From: Galbitalea sp036491035
Lineage (GTDB): Bacteria; Actinomycetota; Actinomycetes; Actinomycetales; Microbacteriaceae
DNA length: 64,000 nucleotides
Direction of reading: 5' to 3'
NCBI GenBank assembly: GCA_036491035.1
Contig: DASXCU010000150.1
Coordinates: forward strand, 18,759 to 82,758
The notes under the pieces were generated by a model, which saw nothing but the letters and a program-made list of their open reading frames with translations, was not told where the DNA came from and did no database searches. The position numbers and the translations under genes are program-made. This document shows positions 18,186 to 26,819 of the stretch, in pieces; positions within the stretch are counted from its first letter, which is position 1; each line of letters opens with the position of its first letter.

Positions 18186-19573
18186 GCGCTCGTGAGGTGC
18201 CGCGGCGGCGCGGAAGCGTCCAGCCTGCGCGCCAGATCGCCCTGGATATCCTGATCGCCGTCCGCGAGACCGACGCCTACGCGAACCTGCTCCTTCCGGT
18301 ACGACTGGAACGTGCTCGGCTGTCCGAAGCCGACGCGGGGCTCGCCACCGAGCTCACCTACGGAACCCTGAGGCTCCGTGGCTATTACGACCGGGTGATC
18401 GAGATCGCCGCTCACCGACCGTCGACCGAGATCGATGGTCGAATCCTGGATGTCTTGCGACTGGCCTGCCACCAGCTGCTGTCGATGAGGGTCGCACAGC
18501 ACGCCGCCGTCGACGAGGCGGTGAGCCAGGCCGGGTCGGTCGGATCCAACTCGGCGACGGGCTTCGTAAACGGTGTTCTTCGCACGATCACCCGCACACC
18601 GGCGGAGGAGTGGCGCGAGCGAGTCCTTGCTGCTGCAGCGAGTCCGGACGAGCGACTGGCGGCCGAGTTCTCCCACCCGGAATGGGTGCTGCGGGCCTTT
18701 CGACAGGCCCTTGCAGCCGAGGGCCGCGAGGACGAACTGGAAGCCCTGTTGTCCGCCGACAACGCTCCACCCCGCGTCAGCCTGACGGCACTGCCCGGCG
18801 AGTCGACAGTGGCTGAGTTGGCGGCGGAGCCGAGTATCTACTCGCCCGTCGGGGCGACGCTCCAGCGTGGCGACCCCGCGCGCGTCGAACTTGTCAGGGC
18901 CGGTCGCGTCCGGGTGCAGGATGAGGGCTCCCAGCTCGCGGCCCTCGCGCTGAGTCGCGCCCGGCCGGTAGTCGCGGGGGAGCGTTGGCTCGACCTGTGC
19001 GCCGGGCCGGGGGGCAAGGCCGCCCTACTTGCCGCGGAAGCGGCGCTCGGCGGAGCCACGCTCGTGGCGAACGAGCTGGTTCCCGCGCGCGCGACACTCG
19101 TCCGAAACGCTCTGGCGGTGTTCGATCCGACCCCCGAGGTACTCGAAACGGATGGGACGACGTTCGGCGAACGATACGGGGAGTCGTTCGACCGCATTTT
19201 GCTGGACGCGCCGTGTACGGGACTGGGGGCGCTCCGCCGACGGCCGGAGGCCCGCTGGCGCAAACAGCCAAAGGATGTCGCGGACCTCGCCGCCCTGCAG
19301 TTCGAGCTGCTGCGCTCCGCAGTTGACGCGCTGCGGCCGGGCGGTGTGCTGGCTTACGTCACCTGCTCGCCTCACCTGGGCGAGACGCGGGTTGCGGTTC
19401 AGTCGGCAATGCGGAAGCTCGGTGACACGCTGTCGTTGCTCGATACGCAGTCCGTTCTCGCGGGCCTGACGCGGATGCCGCTCGATCTGCCCGAGGCTCC
19501 GCACGTGCAACTGTGGCCGCACCGGCACGGCACCGATGCCATGTTCATCCAGCTGTTCGAGAAGCATCGGTAG
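18182..19573 (+). CDS. rsmB: 16S rRNA (cytosine-C5) methyltransferase RsmB
   Basis: Methylates C967 (E. coli numbering) of 16S rRNA using SAM. The N-terminal NusB-like RNA-binding domain (about residues 12-150) is followed by a Rossmann methyltransferase domain with SAM motif LDLCAGPGGKAAL. The two conserved cysteines are C345 in DAPCTGLG and C395 in VTCSPH. The start GTG at 18182 is chosen over an in-frame upstream opening because it gives the usual four-base overlap with fmt and normal length (463 residues). rpe follows. Confidence 0.96.
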   Translation: MSAREVPRRRGSVQPARQIALDILIAVRETDAYANLLLPVRLERARLSEADAGLATELTYGTLRLRGYYDRVIEIAAHRPSTEIDGRILDVLRLACHQLLSMRVAQHAAVDEAVSQAGSVGSNSATGFVNGVLRTITRTPAEEWRERVLAAAASPDERLAAEFSHPEWVLRAFRQALAAEGREDELEALLSADNAPPRVSLTALPGESTVAELAAEPSIYSPVGATLQRGDPARVELVRAGRVRVQDEGSQLAALALSRARPVVAGERWLDLCAGPGGKAALLAAEAALGGATLVANELVPARATLVRNALAVFDPTPEVLETDGTTFGERYGESFDRILLDAPCTGLGALRRRPEARWRKQPKDVADLAALQFELLRSAVDALRPGGVLAYVTCSPHLGETRVAVQSAMRKLGDTLSLLDTQSVLAGLTRMPLDLPEAPHVQLWPHRHGTDAMFIQLFEKHR

Positions 19574-19576
19574 GTT
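19571..19576 (+). promoter_or_regulatory. -10 element of a probable leaderless promoter (rpe)
   Basis: TAGGTT overlaps the rsmB stop codon and ends six bases before the rpe ATG at 19583. Confidence 0.45.
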
Positions 19577-19582
19577 GGGGTC

Positions 19583-20245
19583 ATGACCGTTCGAATCAGC
19601 CCGTCGATCCTGTCCGCGGACTTCGCCAACTTCGATTCGGAGCTCCAGCGGATCGCAGCGGCGGACCTCATCCACGTGGACGTCATGGATAACCACTTCG
19701 TGCCCAATCTCACGTTCGGCCTCCCGATGGTCCAGCGGCTGCAGCAGGTGACACCAAAACCACTGGACGTGCACCTGATGCTCGAGGACCCGGATCGGTG
19801 GGCTCCCGGATACGCGGAGGCGGGCGCGTTCTCGGTCACATTTCACGCCGAGGCGACCGGAGATGCAGTCGGTCTGGCGAGGAGACTCCGTGACATCGGT
19901 GCTCGCGCGGGGCTCGCGCTCAAGCCCGGCACACCGGTCGACGACTACCTGGAACTCGCCGAGGAATTCGACCAGATCCTCGTAATGACGGTCGAGCCCG
20001 GTTTCGGCGGCCAGTCATTTATGGCCGACATGATGCCGAAGCTCGTTGCGCTCCGCGAGGTGGTCGATCGCACCGGCCTCGACATCTGGCTGCAGGTCGA
20101 CGGAGGGGTCACGGAGGAGACGATCGTCGTCGCGGCCGAGGCCGGCGCGAACACGTTCGTCGCGGGATCGAGCGTCTTCGGTGCACAGGATCCGACGGTC
20201 GCGATCGCGGGTCTCCGCGCGGCCGCGGAGGCACACGCGCACTAA
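19583..20245 (+). CDS. rpe: Ribulose-phosphate 3-epimerase
   Basis: Interconverts ribulose 5-phosphate and xylulose 5-phosphate in the pentose phosphate pathway. The 220-residue TIM-barrel protein shows ISPSILSADFANF at the start, the metal-binding HVDVMDNHFVPNLTFG, LDVHLMLEDP, and the phosphate loop VDGGVTEETI. Motifs and length are complete. It sits nine bases after rsmB and has its own -10-like element. Confidence 0.98.
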   Translation: MTVRISPSILSADFANFDSELQRIAAADLIHVDVMDNHFVPNLTFGLPMVQRLQQVTPKPLDVHLMLEDPDRWAPGYAEAGAFSVTFHAEATGDAVGLARRLRDIGARAGLALKPGTPVDDYLELAEEFDQILVMTVEPGFGGQSFMADMMPKLVALREVVDRTGLDIWLQVDGGVTEETIVVAAEAGANTFVAGSSVFGAQDPTVAIAGLRAAAEAHAH

Positions 20246-20271
20246 CGTTCGACGTCTGGTTGGATAGAGGT

Positions 20272-20640
20272 ATGACTGAGAAGACCAAGCCAGAAATCGA
20301 CTTCTACGACGGCCCCGAGCCGACCGAGCTGGTCATTCGGGACATCGAGGTCGGCACGGGCGCCGAGGCGCAGCCGGGATCGACCGTCGACGTTCACTAT
20401 CTCGGCGTGGACTTCGAGTCCGGCGAGGAGTTCGACTCGTCCTGGAGCCGCAACCAGTCGATCGACTTTCCCCTGAACAACCTCATCAAGGGCTGGCAGG
20501 AAGGCATCCCCGGCATGCAGGTCGGGGGTCGTCGTGAACTCATCTGCCCGCCGCACCTGGCGTACGGCCCCGCCGGCGGCGGCCATCGCCTCTCGGGTCG
20601 CACCCTGATCTTCGTGATCGACCTGCTCGGCGTCAAGTAA
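20272..20640 (+). CDS. FKBP-type peptidyl-prolyl cis-trans isomerase
   Basis: A 122-residue single-domain FKBP with no signal peptide, so probably cytosolic. The FKBP core is clear: VDVHYLGVDFESGEEFDSSW, then GWQEGIPGMQVGGRREL and the C-terminal LIFVIDLLGVK. ATG at 20272 is preferred over a TTG four codons upstream because it matches the usual N-terminus (MTEKTKPEIDF). Its substrate is unknown. It lies between rpe and hisE. Confidence 0.94.
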   Translation: MTEKTKPEIDFYDGPEPTELVIRDIEVGTGAEAQPGSTVDVHYLGVDFESGEEFDSSWSRNQSIDFPLNNLIKGWQEGIPGMQVGGRRELICPPHLAYGPAGGGHRLSGRTLIFVIDLLGVK

Positions 20641-20667
20641 CGAGCCGAATTCCCCTCCGTGCGCCTG

Positions 20668-20673
20668 TAGCCT
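20668..20673 (+). promoter_or_regulatory. -10 element of a probable leaderless promoter (hisE)
   Basis: TAGCCT ends six bases before the hisE GTG at 20680. The six intervening bases are TGGGGG. Confidence 0.45.
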
Positions 20674-20679
20674 TGGGGG

Positions 20680-20943
20680 GTGAAATCCTTCGAGGGGCTG
20701 TTCGCGGAACTCAGTGAGAAGGCGACCACGCGACCCGAGGGTTCGGGAACGGTCGTCGAGCTGGATGCGGGAGTGCACGCCATCGGCAAGAAGATCGTGG
20801 AAGAGGCGGCCGAAGTCTGGATGGCCGCCGAATACCAGTCCGAGACCGAGACGGCCGAAGAGATCTCGCAGTTGATCTATCACCTGCAGGTACTGATGGT
20901 CGCGAAGGGACTGACGCCGGTCGACGTCTATCGACATCTCTGA
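20680..20943 (+). CDS. hisE: Phosphoribosyl-ATP diphosphatase
   Basis: Second step of histidine synthesis, hydrolysing phosphoribosyl-ATP to phosphoribosyl-AMP. The 87-residue all-helical protein has the MazG-like metal-binding pattern IGKKIVEEAAEVWMAA and QLIYHLQVLMVA. HisE and HisI are separate proteins here rather than fused as in enterobacteria. hisG follows after 81 bases. Confidence 0.96.
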   Translation: MKSFEGLFAELSEKATTRPEGSGTVVELDAGVHAIGKKIVEEAAEVWMAAEYQSETETAEEISQLIYHLQVLMVAKGLTPVDVYRHL

Positions 20944-21024
20944 GCTTTTCGCACCCTCCCACCACTAGCTCTAGCCGAGGCCCCGCACGTGCGCGCCGCG
21001 GTTGTTACCTGAGGAATATGCCGA

Positions 21025-21864
21025 ATGCTGAGAATCGCAGTACCCAACAAGGGCTCGCTGAGCGAGACGGCGGCAGAAATGCTGCTGGAGGCCGGATACG
21101 CCGGCCGTCGTGACCCGCGCGCCCTCACCGTCGCGGACGCACGTAACGACGTCGAGTTCTTCTACCTGCGGCCGCGTGATATCGCGACCTATGTCGGCTC
21201 GGGCGCTCTCGACGTCGGGATTACCGGACGGGATCTCCTGCTCGATTCCGGTTCGAGTGCTGTCGAAATCGCGAGCCTCGACTTCGGCGGGTCGACGTTC
21301 CGGTTCGCCGGCACCACCGGACGCTTCAGCGAACTGGGCGAACTCGAGGGTGTGCGGGTTGCGACCAGCTATCCGGGGCTCGTCGGCGCCTTCCTGAAGT
21401 CCCACGGAGTCACGGCCGAGCTCGTCGCCCTTGACGGCGCGGTCGAGTCAGCGGTGAAGCTCGGAGTCGCGGATGCGGTCGCCGACGTCGTGTCCACCGG
21501 TTCGACCCTTCGCGCCCAGGGCCTGGAGATCTTCGGCCCGGTCATCCTGGAGTCGAGTGCCGTTCTGATCAGCGCGAACGTGGACCTTCCCGGTATCGCA
21601 ACCCTGCAGCGTCGGCTGCAGGGCGTGCTCGTGGCGCAGCAGTACGTCATGGTGGATTACGACGTACCCGTGAAATATCTCGGGGCCGCGACATCCGTTA
21701 CTCCCGGGCGCGATTCGCCGACGATCTCGCCGCTGCAGGATCCGGAGTGGGTCGAGGTGCGAGCCATGGTTCCCCGCGCGGAGATCAACCAGATCATGGA
21801 CCGGCTCTACGAGATCGGTGCGCGAGCGATCCTGGTGACGTCCATTCTGGCCGCGAGGCTCTGA
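21025..21864 (+). CDS. hisG: ATP phosphoribosyltransferase (long form)
   Basis: Catalyses the first step of histidine synthesis, joining ATP and PRPP; normally feedback-inhibited by histidine. At 279 residues it is the long form, with a C-terminal ACT-like regulatory domain (about residue 205 onwards). It begins LRIAVPNKGSLSE and has the PRPP-binding loop VADVVSTGSTLRAQG. GAGGA at 21011-21015 supports ATG at 21025. It is separated from hisF by one base. Confidence 0.98.
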   Translation: MLRIAVPNKGSLSETAAEMLLEAGYAGRRDPRALTVADARNDVEFFYLRPRDIATYVGSGALDVGITGRDLLLDSGSSAVEIASLDFGGSTFRFAGTTGRFSELGELEGVRVATSYPGLVGAFLKSHGVTAELVALDGAVESAVKLGVADAVADVVSTGSTLRAQGLEIFGPVILESSAVLISANVDLPGIATLQRRLQGVLVAQQYVMVDYDVPVKYLGAATSVTPGRDSPTISPLQDPEWVEVRAMVPRAEINQIMDRLYEIGARAILVTSILAARL

Positions 21865-21865
21865 C

Positions 21866-22636
21866 ATGACGCTCGCCGTTCGAGTCATCCCGTGCCTCGA
21901 CGTCGCCGCCGGTCGAGTGGTGAAGGGCGTCAATTTCCTGAACCTGCGCGATGCCGGAGATCCGGTCGAGCTCGCCGCACGCTACTACGAGCAGGGTGCG
22001 GACGAGATCACCTTCCTCGACGTGACGGCAACGGTCGACGACCGCGCGACGATGTACGACGTCGTGACCGCGACCGCCGAGCAGGTGTTCATCCCGCTGA
22101 CCGTTGGCGGGGGAGTGCGCGAGGTCGACGATGTGGCGCGCCTGCTGGCGAGCGGAGCAGACAAGGTGGGCGTGAACAGCGCCGCGATTCGCAGGCCCGA
22201 CCTGATCGATGAGATCGCCGATCGGTTCGGAGCCCAGGTACTGGTGCTGAGCCTGGATGTGAAACGCGCCTCTTCTGGTTCGGCGCGCGGTTCCGGATTC
22301 GTCGTCACCACCCACGGTGGACGGCTCGAGACCGAACTGGACGCACTCGACTGGGCGCGCGAAGCAATCGAGCGAGGCGCCGGTGAGCTGTTGGTCAACT
22401 CGATCGACGCCGACGGGACTAAGCAGGGATTCGACCTCGAACTCGTTGCGCTGATGCGGGAACTCAGTTCGGTCCCGGTGATTGCCAGCGGCGGCGCGGG
22501 AGCTCTCGGCGACTTTGCTCCGGCGATCGCGGCTGGGGCGGACGCGGTTTTAGCGGCATCCGTGTTCCACGATGGTGAACTGACGGTGGGCGACGTTAAG
22601 CACGCGCTGGCCGAGGCGGGAGTGCTGACCAGATGA
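21866..22636 (+). CDS. hisF: Imidazole glycerol phosphate synthase cyclase subunit
   Basis: Forms imidazole glycerol phosphate and AICAR with ammonia supplied by HisH. The 256-residue TIM barrel has the catalytic aspartates in VIPCLDVAAGRVVKG (first) and NSIDADGTKQGFD (second), plus FLDVTAT and VIASGGAGALGD. hisH and hisA are not in this window. It overlaps hisI by four bases. Confidence 0.98.
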   Translation: MTLAVRVIPCLDVAAGRVVKGVNFLNLRDAGDPVELAARYYEQGADEITFLDVTATVDDRATMYDVVTATAEQVFIPLTVGGGVREVDDVARLLASGADKVGVNSAAIRRPDLIDEIADRFGAQVLVLSLDVKRASSGSARGSGFVVTTHGGRLETELDALDWAREAIERGAGELLVNSIDADGTKQGFDLELVALMRELSSVPVIASGGAGALGDFAPAIAAGADAVLAASVFHDGELTVGDVKHALAEAGVLTR

Positions 22637-23004
22637 ACGAGACCGATGTGCGGGCCGTGATCGACCGAATCGCCTTCGACGCGAAGGGGCTCGTTCCGGC
22701 GATCATCCAGGAGGAGGGCACGCGCGACGTGCTCATGCTCGGCTACATGGACGACGAGGCGGTGCGTCGCACACTCACCGAGGGCAGGGTGACGTTCTGG
22801 TCGCGGAGCCGCCAGGAGTACTGGCGCAAGGGCGACACGAGCGGCAATCGGCAGTACGTTCGCGCGGCCGCGCTCGACTGCGATGCTGATGCACTCCTCG
22901 TCACCGTCCACCAGGTCGGCCCGGCGTGTCACACCGGTGCGCACGCGTGCTTCGATGTCGATCCCCTCGAACCCGTGATTGGATCAGAGGATGGCGGTAG
23001 CTAG
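22633..23004 (+). CDS. hisI: Phosphoribosyl-AMP cyclohydrolase
   Basis: Third step of histidine synthesis, opening the adenine ring of phosphoribosyl-AMP. The 123-residue single-domain protein has the zinc and magnesium site cysteines and aspartates: DCDADALLV, then GPACHTGAHACF. FWSRSRQEYWRKGDTSGN is the substrate-binding segment. The last 14 bases overlap the next gene. In many actinobacteria trpE follows hisI; it does not here. Confidence 0.97.
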   Translation: MNETDVRAVIDRIAFDAKGLVPAIIQEEGTRDVLMLGYMDDEAVRRTLTEGRVTFWSRSRQEYWRKGDTSGNRQYVRAAALDCDADALLVTVHQVGPACHTGAHACFDVDPLEPVIGSEDGGS

Positions 23005-23638
23005 GCAGGTCGACGTGACGGTTCCGGAGGCACGCGCCAGGAAACTGCGGCTCTACACGATTGTGGCCATTGGGCTCGTTGCGGTCCTCACGCTGCTGAC
23101 GACCACGCAGACGTGGTGGACGCTTCGCCTGGCCACGCGTTCGCTGCCGATCGCCGGCACGGTTGCCGGACCGGCGCTGGCGGCCCTGGCGCTCTGTGCG
23201 GTGGTGCTTGCCGCCGCTCTCGCTCTCGCCGGCCCCGTGTTCCGCCTCGTGCTGGGCTTGCTGCAGTTGCTGCTTTCGTTCACGATCGTGTTCACCACGA
23301 TCCTGTCGCTGGTGCATCCGGACCAGCCATCTGAGTCGGCCGTGCAGACCGCCACCGGAATTGCCGGGTCCGCCTCCATCGACCATCTGATCAAGTCCGT
23401 GACACTTACCCCGTGGGGTTTTGTCGCGGTGGCGCTCGGCTTCGTCGCGTTCGTTCTCGGCATCTGGCTGCTGCTGACCTTCCGGGTCTGGCCCGCAGCC
23501 TCGCGTCGCTACCAGGCAGTCCGGTTCCAGCCCGCGGACGGCCCTCGGGATGCCGTGGTCGACTGGGATGCGCTCAGCGAGGGCACGGATCCCACCGCGG
23601 AGCCTGGCCCGGCCGGGCCGGTGAAACCGGTAAAGTAG
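22991..23638 (+). CDS. Trp biosynthesis-associated membrane protein
   Basis: A 215-residue integral membrane protein with four predicted membrane segments (about residues 20-40, 60-85, 90-110 and 140-165) and the motif TTTQTWW after the first helix. This is the arrangement of the conserved membrane protein of actinobacterial trp operons (TIGR02234-type). Function unknown. ATG at 22991 with CAGAGG just upstream is preferred to a TTG four codons earlier. It overlaps hisI by 14 bases, linking the his and trp parts of the cluster. Confidence 0.85.
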   Translation: MAVARQVDVTVPEARARKLRLYTIVAIGLVAVLTLLTTTQTWWTLRLATRSLPIAGTVAGPALAALALCAVVLAAALALAGPVFRLVLGLLQLLLSFTIVFTTILSLVHPDQPSESAVQTATGIAGSASIDHLIKSVTLTPWGFVAVALGFVAFVLGIWLLLTFRVWPAASRRYQAVRFQPADGPRDAVVDWDALSEGTDPTAEPGPAGPVKPVK

Positions 23639-23672
23639 AGCCACAGTTACACGAGAGAACCCAAGGAGAATC

Positions 23673-23903
23673 GTGCCAGCAGGTACCGTCCCAGGCCACG
23701 GTAATTCGCCCGCAGCGTGGACTGCCGTCATCATTATGCTCGTCGCATTCGTGATCGGTACCTTCGCCTTCTGGTTCGACGTGCCGTGGCTCGTGTGGGC
23801 ATCCGCGGGCCTGCTCGTTGTCGGCGGGTTGGTCGGCCTCGTGCTGAAGCTCGCGGGCTTCGGTGTCGGCGGCGATCGCTACCAACCCAAATCACACGCG
23901 TAA
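23673..23903 (+). CDS. Small HGxxPAAW family membrane protein
   Basis: A 76-residue protein with HGNSPAAW at residues 9-16 and two membrane segments, matching the actinobacterial HGxxPAAW (DUF6704-like) family that sits upstream of trpC. Its function is not known. AAGGAG lies at a good distance before the GTG. A TAAAGT hexamer at the end of the preceding gene could provide an extra promoter. Confidence 0.85.
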   Translation: MPAGTVPGHGNSPAAWTAVIIMLVAFVIGTFAFWFDVPWLVWASAGLLVVGGLVGLVLKLAGFGVGGDRYQPKSHA

Positions 23904-23923
23904 GTCGGCTCATTTCTAACGAC

Positions 23924-24697
23924 ATGCTTGCCGAGCTGGTCGCCGGGGCTCTCGAAGACGCTTCGGACAGGCGCTCTGCTGTCCCCCTCGCGCAGGTTGA
24001 AGCTGCCGCTACCCGCTGCGCGCCCGCCCTCGACGTGCTGGCGGCGCTGGCCCCCGCCGAGCGAGTGAAGATCATCGCGGAAGTGAAGCGCGCCAGTCCC
24101 TCACGAGGAACGCTCGCCGAGATCCGGGATCCCGCAGTCCTCGCTTCCGCGTACGAGACCGGCGGAGCGAGCGCGATCAGTGTTCTCACCGAGGGTCGCC
24201 GGTTCGGCGGTTCACTCCAGGACCTCGAGCTGGTTCGCGCGACCGTGTCCATCCCGATACTGCGCAAGGATTTCATCTCCGACCTGTACCAGGTCTTCGA
24301 AGCGCGTGCAGCCGGCGCCGATCTCGTTCTCCTGATCGTCGCCGCCCTCGATCAGGGCCCGATGCAGGAACTGTTCGATCTGATCGGTGAACTGGGGATG
24401 ACGGCACTCGTCGAGGCGCACTCGGCCGAGGAGGTCGAGCGCGCCCTGGACGTCGGCGCGAGCATTGTCGGCGTGAACGCCCGCAATTTGAGCACGTTCG
24501 GCCTCGACCGCGACCTCTTCGGGTCGCTGGCCGACTCCATACCGTCCGGTGTCATCCGGGTCGCCGAATCTGCGGTCAAGACGTCGGCGGATGTCGCCCA
24601 CTATCGCGAGGCGGGTGCGGACGTCGTTCTTGTCGGCGAGGCCCTCGTCACCGGTGGCGACCCGATCGCGACGCTGCACGAATTCCGTTCGGTCTGA
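23924..24697 (+). CDS. trpC: Indole-3-glycerol phosphate synthase
   Basis: Converts CdRP to indole-3-glycerol phosphate. The 257-residue TIM barrel shows KIIAEVKRASPSRG (catalytic lysine), ISVLTEGRRFGGS, PILRKDF (second lysine) and VGVNARNLSTF. ATG at 23924 gives the family N-terminus MLAELVAGALED; the frame is open further upstream but without a better start. No Shine-Dalgarno is visible before this ATG, so translation may be coupled to the upstream gene, which ends 20 bases before. Confidence 0.96.
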   Translation: MLAELVAGALEDASDRRSAVPLAQVEAAATRCAPALDVLAALAPAERVKIIAEVKRASPSRGTLAEIRDPAVLASAYETGGASAISVLTEGRRFGGSLQDLELVRATVSIPILRKDFISDLYQVFEARAAGADLVLLIVAALDQGPMQELFDLIGELGMTALVEAHSAEEVERALDVGASIVGVNARNLSTFGLDRDLFGSLADSIPSGVIRVAESAVKTSADVAHYREAGADVVLVGEALVTGGDPIATLHEFRSV

Positions 24698-24710
24698 AAA
24701 GGACACTCCC

Positions 24711-25973
24711 ATGGCATTGCGTGACCAGCTCGGCCCGTATTTCGGTGAATACGGCGGCCGCTTCGTTCCCGAATCCCTGATTGCCGCGCTGGACGAGCTC
24801 GATGCCGCCTATCAGGCCGCACGCGTCGATCCGGCGTTCCAGGCCGAGCTCCTGGAGCTGCAGAAGACGTATACCGGTCGGCCCTCGATCATCACCGAAG
24901 TGCCTCGGTTCGCACAGCACGCCGGCGGTGCCAGGGTGATCCTTAAGCGCGAGGACTTGAATCACACGGGCTCCCACAAGATCAACAACGTCCTGGGGCA
25001 GGCGCTCGTCGCCCGTCGACTCGGCAAGAAGCGTCTGATCGCAGAGACGGGTGCGGGGCAGCACGGAGTCGCCACGGCGACGGCTGCGGCGCTGTTCGGC
25101 ATGGAGTGCGTCGTCTACATGGGCGAGGTGGACACCGAGCGCCAGGCACTCAATGTGGCTCGCATGCGCCTGCTGGGCGCGACGGTCATCCCCGTGACGA
25201 CCGGGTCCCGCACGCTGAAAGATGCGATCAACGACGCGCTTCGCGACTGGGTCGCCAACGTCGACACCACGCACTACCTGCTCGGGACAGTGGCCGGGCC
25301 GCATCCGTTCCCGGTCATGGTCCGCGACTTCCACAAGGTCATCGGTGAGGAGGCGCGGGCGCAGGTGCTCGAGCTGACGGGGGTCCTTCCCGACGCGGTC
25401 ACGGCCTGCGTTGGAGGCGGTAGCAACGCGATGGGCATCTTCCACGCCTTCCTGGATGACCCGGGCGTCGCGCTGTATGGGTACGAGGCTGCGGGCGAGG
25501 GGCATCTGACGGAGCGTCACGCCGCGACCCTCACGCGCGGTCGCCCCGGTGTACTGCACGGTGCGCGGAGCTACCTGCTCCAGGACGAGGACGGCCAGAC
25601 GATCGAATCGCACTCCATCTCGGCCGGCCTCGACTATCCGGGCGTCGGGCCGGAACACGCCTGGCTCTCCGACATCGGTCGCGCGACGTACCTGCCGATT
25701 ACCGACGACGAGGCCATGCAGGCTCTCCGGCTGCTCAGTCTGACCGAGGGAATCATTCCCGCCATCGAGTCCGCCCACGCACTGGCCGGCACGATCAAGC
25801 TGGGCAGGGAACTTGGCGGCGGCTCGACCATCCTCGTCAATCTGAGCGGGCGCGGCGACAAAGACATGGAGACCGCGGGAAAGTACTTCGACATCCTCGA
25901 TGCCGCCGCCCTGGCGGACCAGGATGTCGCTCCCGTCCGGCCCGACGAGCTCGGAACGGGAGCGAGCGAATGA
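24711..25973 (+). CDS. trpB: Tryptophan synthase beta chain
   Basis: Condenses indole and serine to tryptophan using PLP. The PLP lysine is K90 in HTGSHKINN, and the phosphate-binding loop is CVGGGSNAMG. GPYFGEYGGRFVPESL at the N-terminus is characteristic. The 420-residue length is slightly above the usual 400. ATG at 24711 follows AAAAGGACA, a usable ribosome site. It overlaps trpA by four bases. Confidence 0.99.
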   Translation: MALRDQLGPYFGEYGGRFVPESLIAALDELDAAYQAARVDPAFQAELLELQKTYTGRPSIITEVPRFAQHAGGARVILKREDLNHTGSHKINNVLGQALVARRLGKKRLIAETGAGQHGVATATAAALFGMECVVYMGEVDTERQALNVARMRLLGATVIPVTTGSRTLKDAINDALRDWVANVDTTHYLLGTVAGPHPFPVMVRDFHKVIGEEARAQVLELTGVLPDAVTACVGGGSNAMGIFHAFLDDPGVALYGYEAAGEGHLTERHAATLTRGRPGVLHGARSYLLQDEDGQTIESHSISAGLDYPGVGPEHAWLSDIGRATYLPITDDEAMQALRLLSLTEGIIPAIESAHALAGTIKLGRELGGGSTILVNLSGRGDKDMETAGKYFDILDAAALADQDVAPVRPDELGTGASE

Positions 25974-26764
25974 GCCGCGTCGCGGATGTCATCGCCGCGC
26001 GGAAGGCCGAGGGCAGTGGCGCGCTGATCGGGTATCTCCCGGTCGGCTACCCCGATCTCGCCACCAGCATCGAAGCTGCGGTGGCGCTGGCAGAAAACGG
26101 CGTGGACGCCATCGAACTCGGTCTTCCGTACTCGGATCCCGTCATGGATGGCGTCGTCATCCAGCAGGCGACCCAGGCGGCCCTCGCCGGTGGGTTTCGG
26201 TTGCGCCACGGATTCGAGGCCGTCGCGGCTATCACCGCGCGCGTCGAGACCCCGGTGCTGCTGATGACGTACTGGAACCCGGTCGTGCAGTTCGGCGTCG
26301 ATCGGTTCGCCGACGAACTCGTGGCTGCGGGCGGAGCCGGACTGATCACGCCGGACCTGATCCCGGACGAGGCGGCCGACTGGCTCGCCACCTCGGACCG
26401 CACCGATCTCGACCGCGTCTTTCTCGCGGCACCGTCCTCGACCGACGCGCGGCTGCGGCAGGCCGTCGAACGAAGTCGGGGATTCGTGTACGCGGTCTCG
26501 ACCATGGGAATCACCGGCGCACGCACCGATGTCGATCGGGCGGCGCGAGGGCTCGTCTCCCGGCTGCGCGCGGTGGGCGCAACGAGCACCTGTGTCGGGC
26601 TCGGAATTTCCACGCCCGAACAGGTTCGGGAGGTTATCGAATACGCCGACGGCGCCATCGTCGGCTCCCTGCTGGTCAAAGCACTCGCCGACGGGGGAGT
26701 GGATGCGGTCGGTGCGGCCGCCGCGCGGCTGGCGACGGGCAAAACCCGAGCTTCGGCGCATTAG
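25970..26764 (+). CDS. trpA: Tryptophan synthase alpha chain
   Basis: Cleaves indole-3-glycerol phosphate to indole, which is channelled to TrpB. The 264-residue TIM barrel has the catalytic glutamate and aspartate in IELGLPYSDPVMDG and the phosphate-binding loops GLGISTPEQV and GAIVGSLLVKAL. It overlaps trpB by four bases. trpE, trpG and trpD are absent from this cluster. Confidence 0.98.
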   Translation: MSRVADVIAARKAEGSGALIGYLPVGYPDLATSIEAAVALAENGVDAIELGLPYSDPVMDGVVIQQATQAALAGGFRLRHGFEAVAAITARVETPVLLMTYWNPVVQFGVDRFADELVAAGGAGLITPDLIPDEAADWLATSDRTDLDRVFLAAPSSTDARLRQAVERSRGFVYAVSTMGITGARTDVDRAARGLVSRLRAVGATSTCVGLGISTPEQVREVIEYADGAIVGSLLVKALADGGVDAVGAAAARLATGKTRASAH

Positions 26765-26819
26765 GCTTGCCTAGTTCTCCTGTCGAGAGCCAGATCCCGG
26801 TTTGAAAGGCGTTGGTTCG

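Noticed and set aside
23904..23923. A Trp leader peptide or attenuator before trpC
   Set aside because: The gap is only 20 bases and no Trp-rich short frame or alternative hairpins were found here or before the small HGxxPAAW gene.
26761..26775. Palindrome TAGGCTTGCCTA after trpA as a terminator
   Set aside because: The two arms leave a two-base loop, too small for a hairpin, and there is no T-run. The TAGGCT part may instead be a promoter element for lgt.
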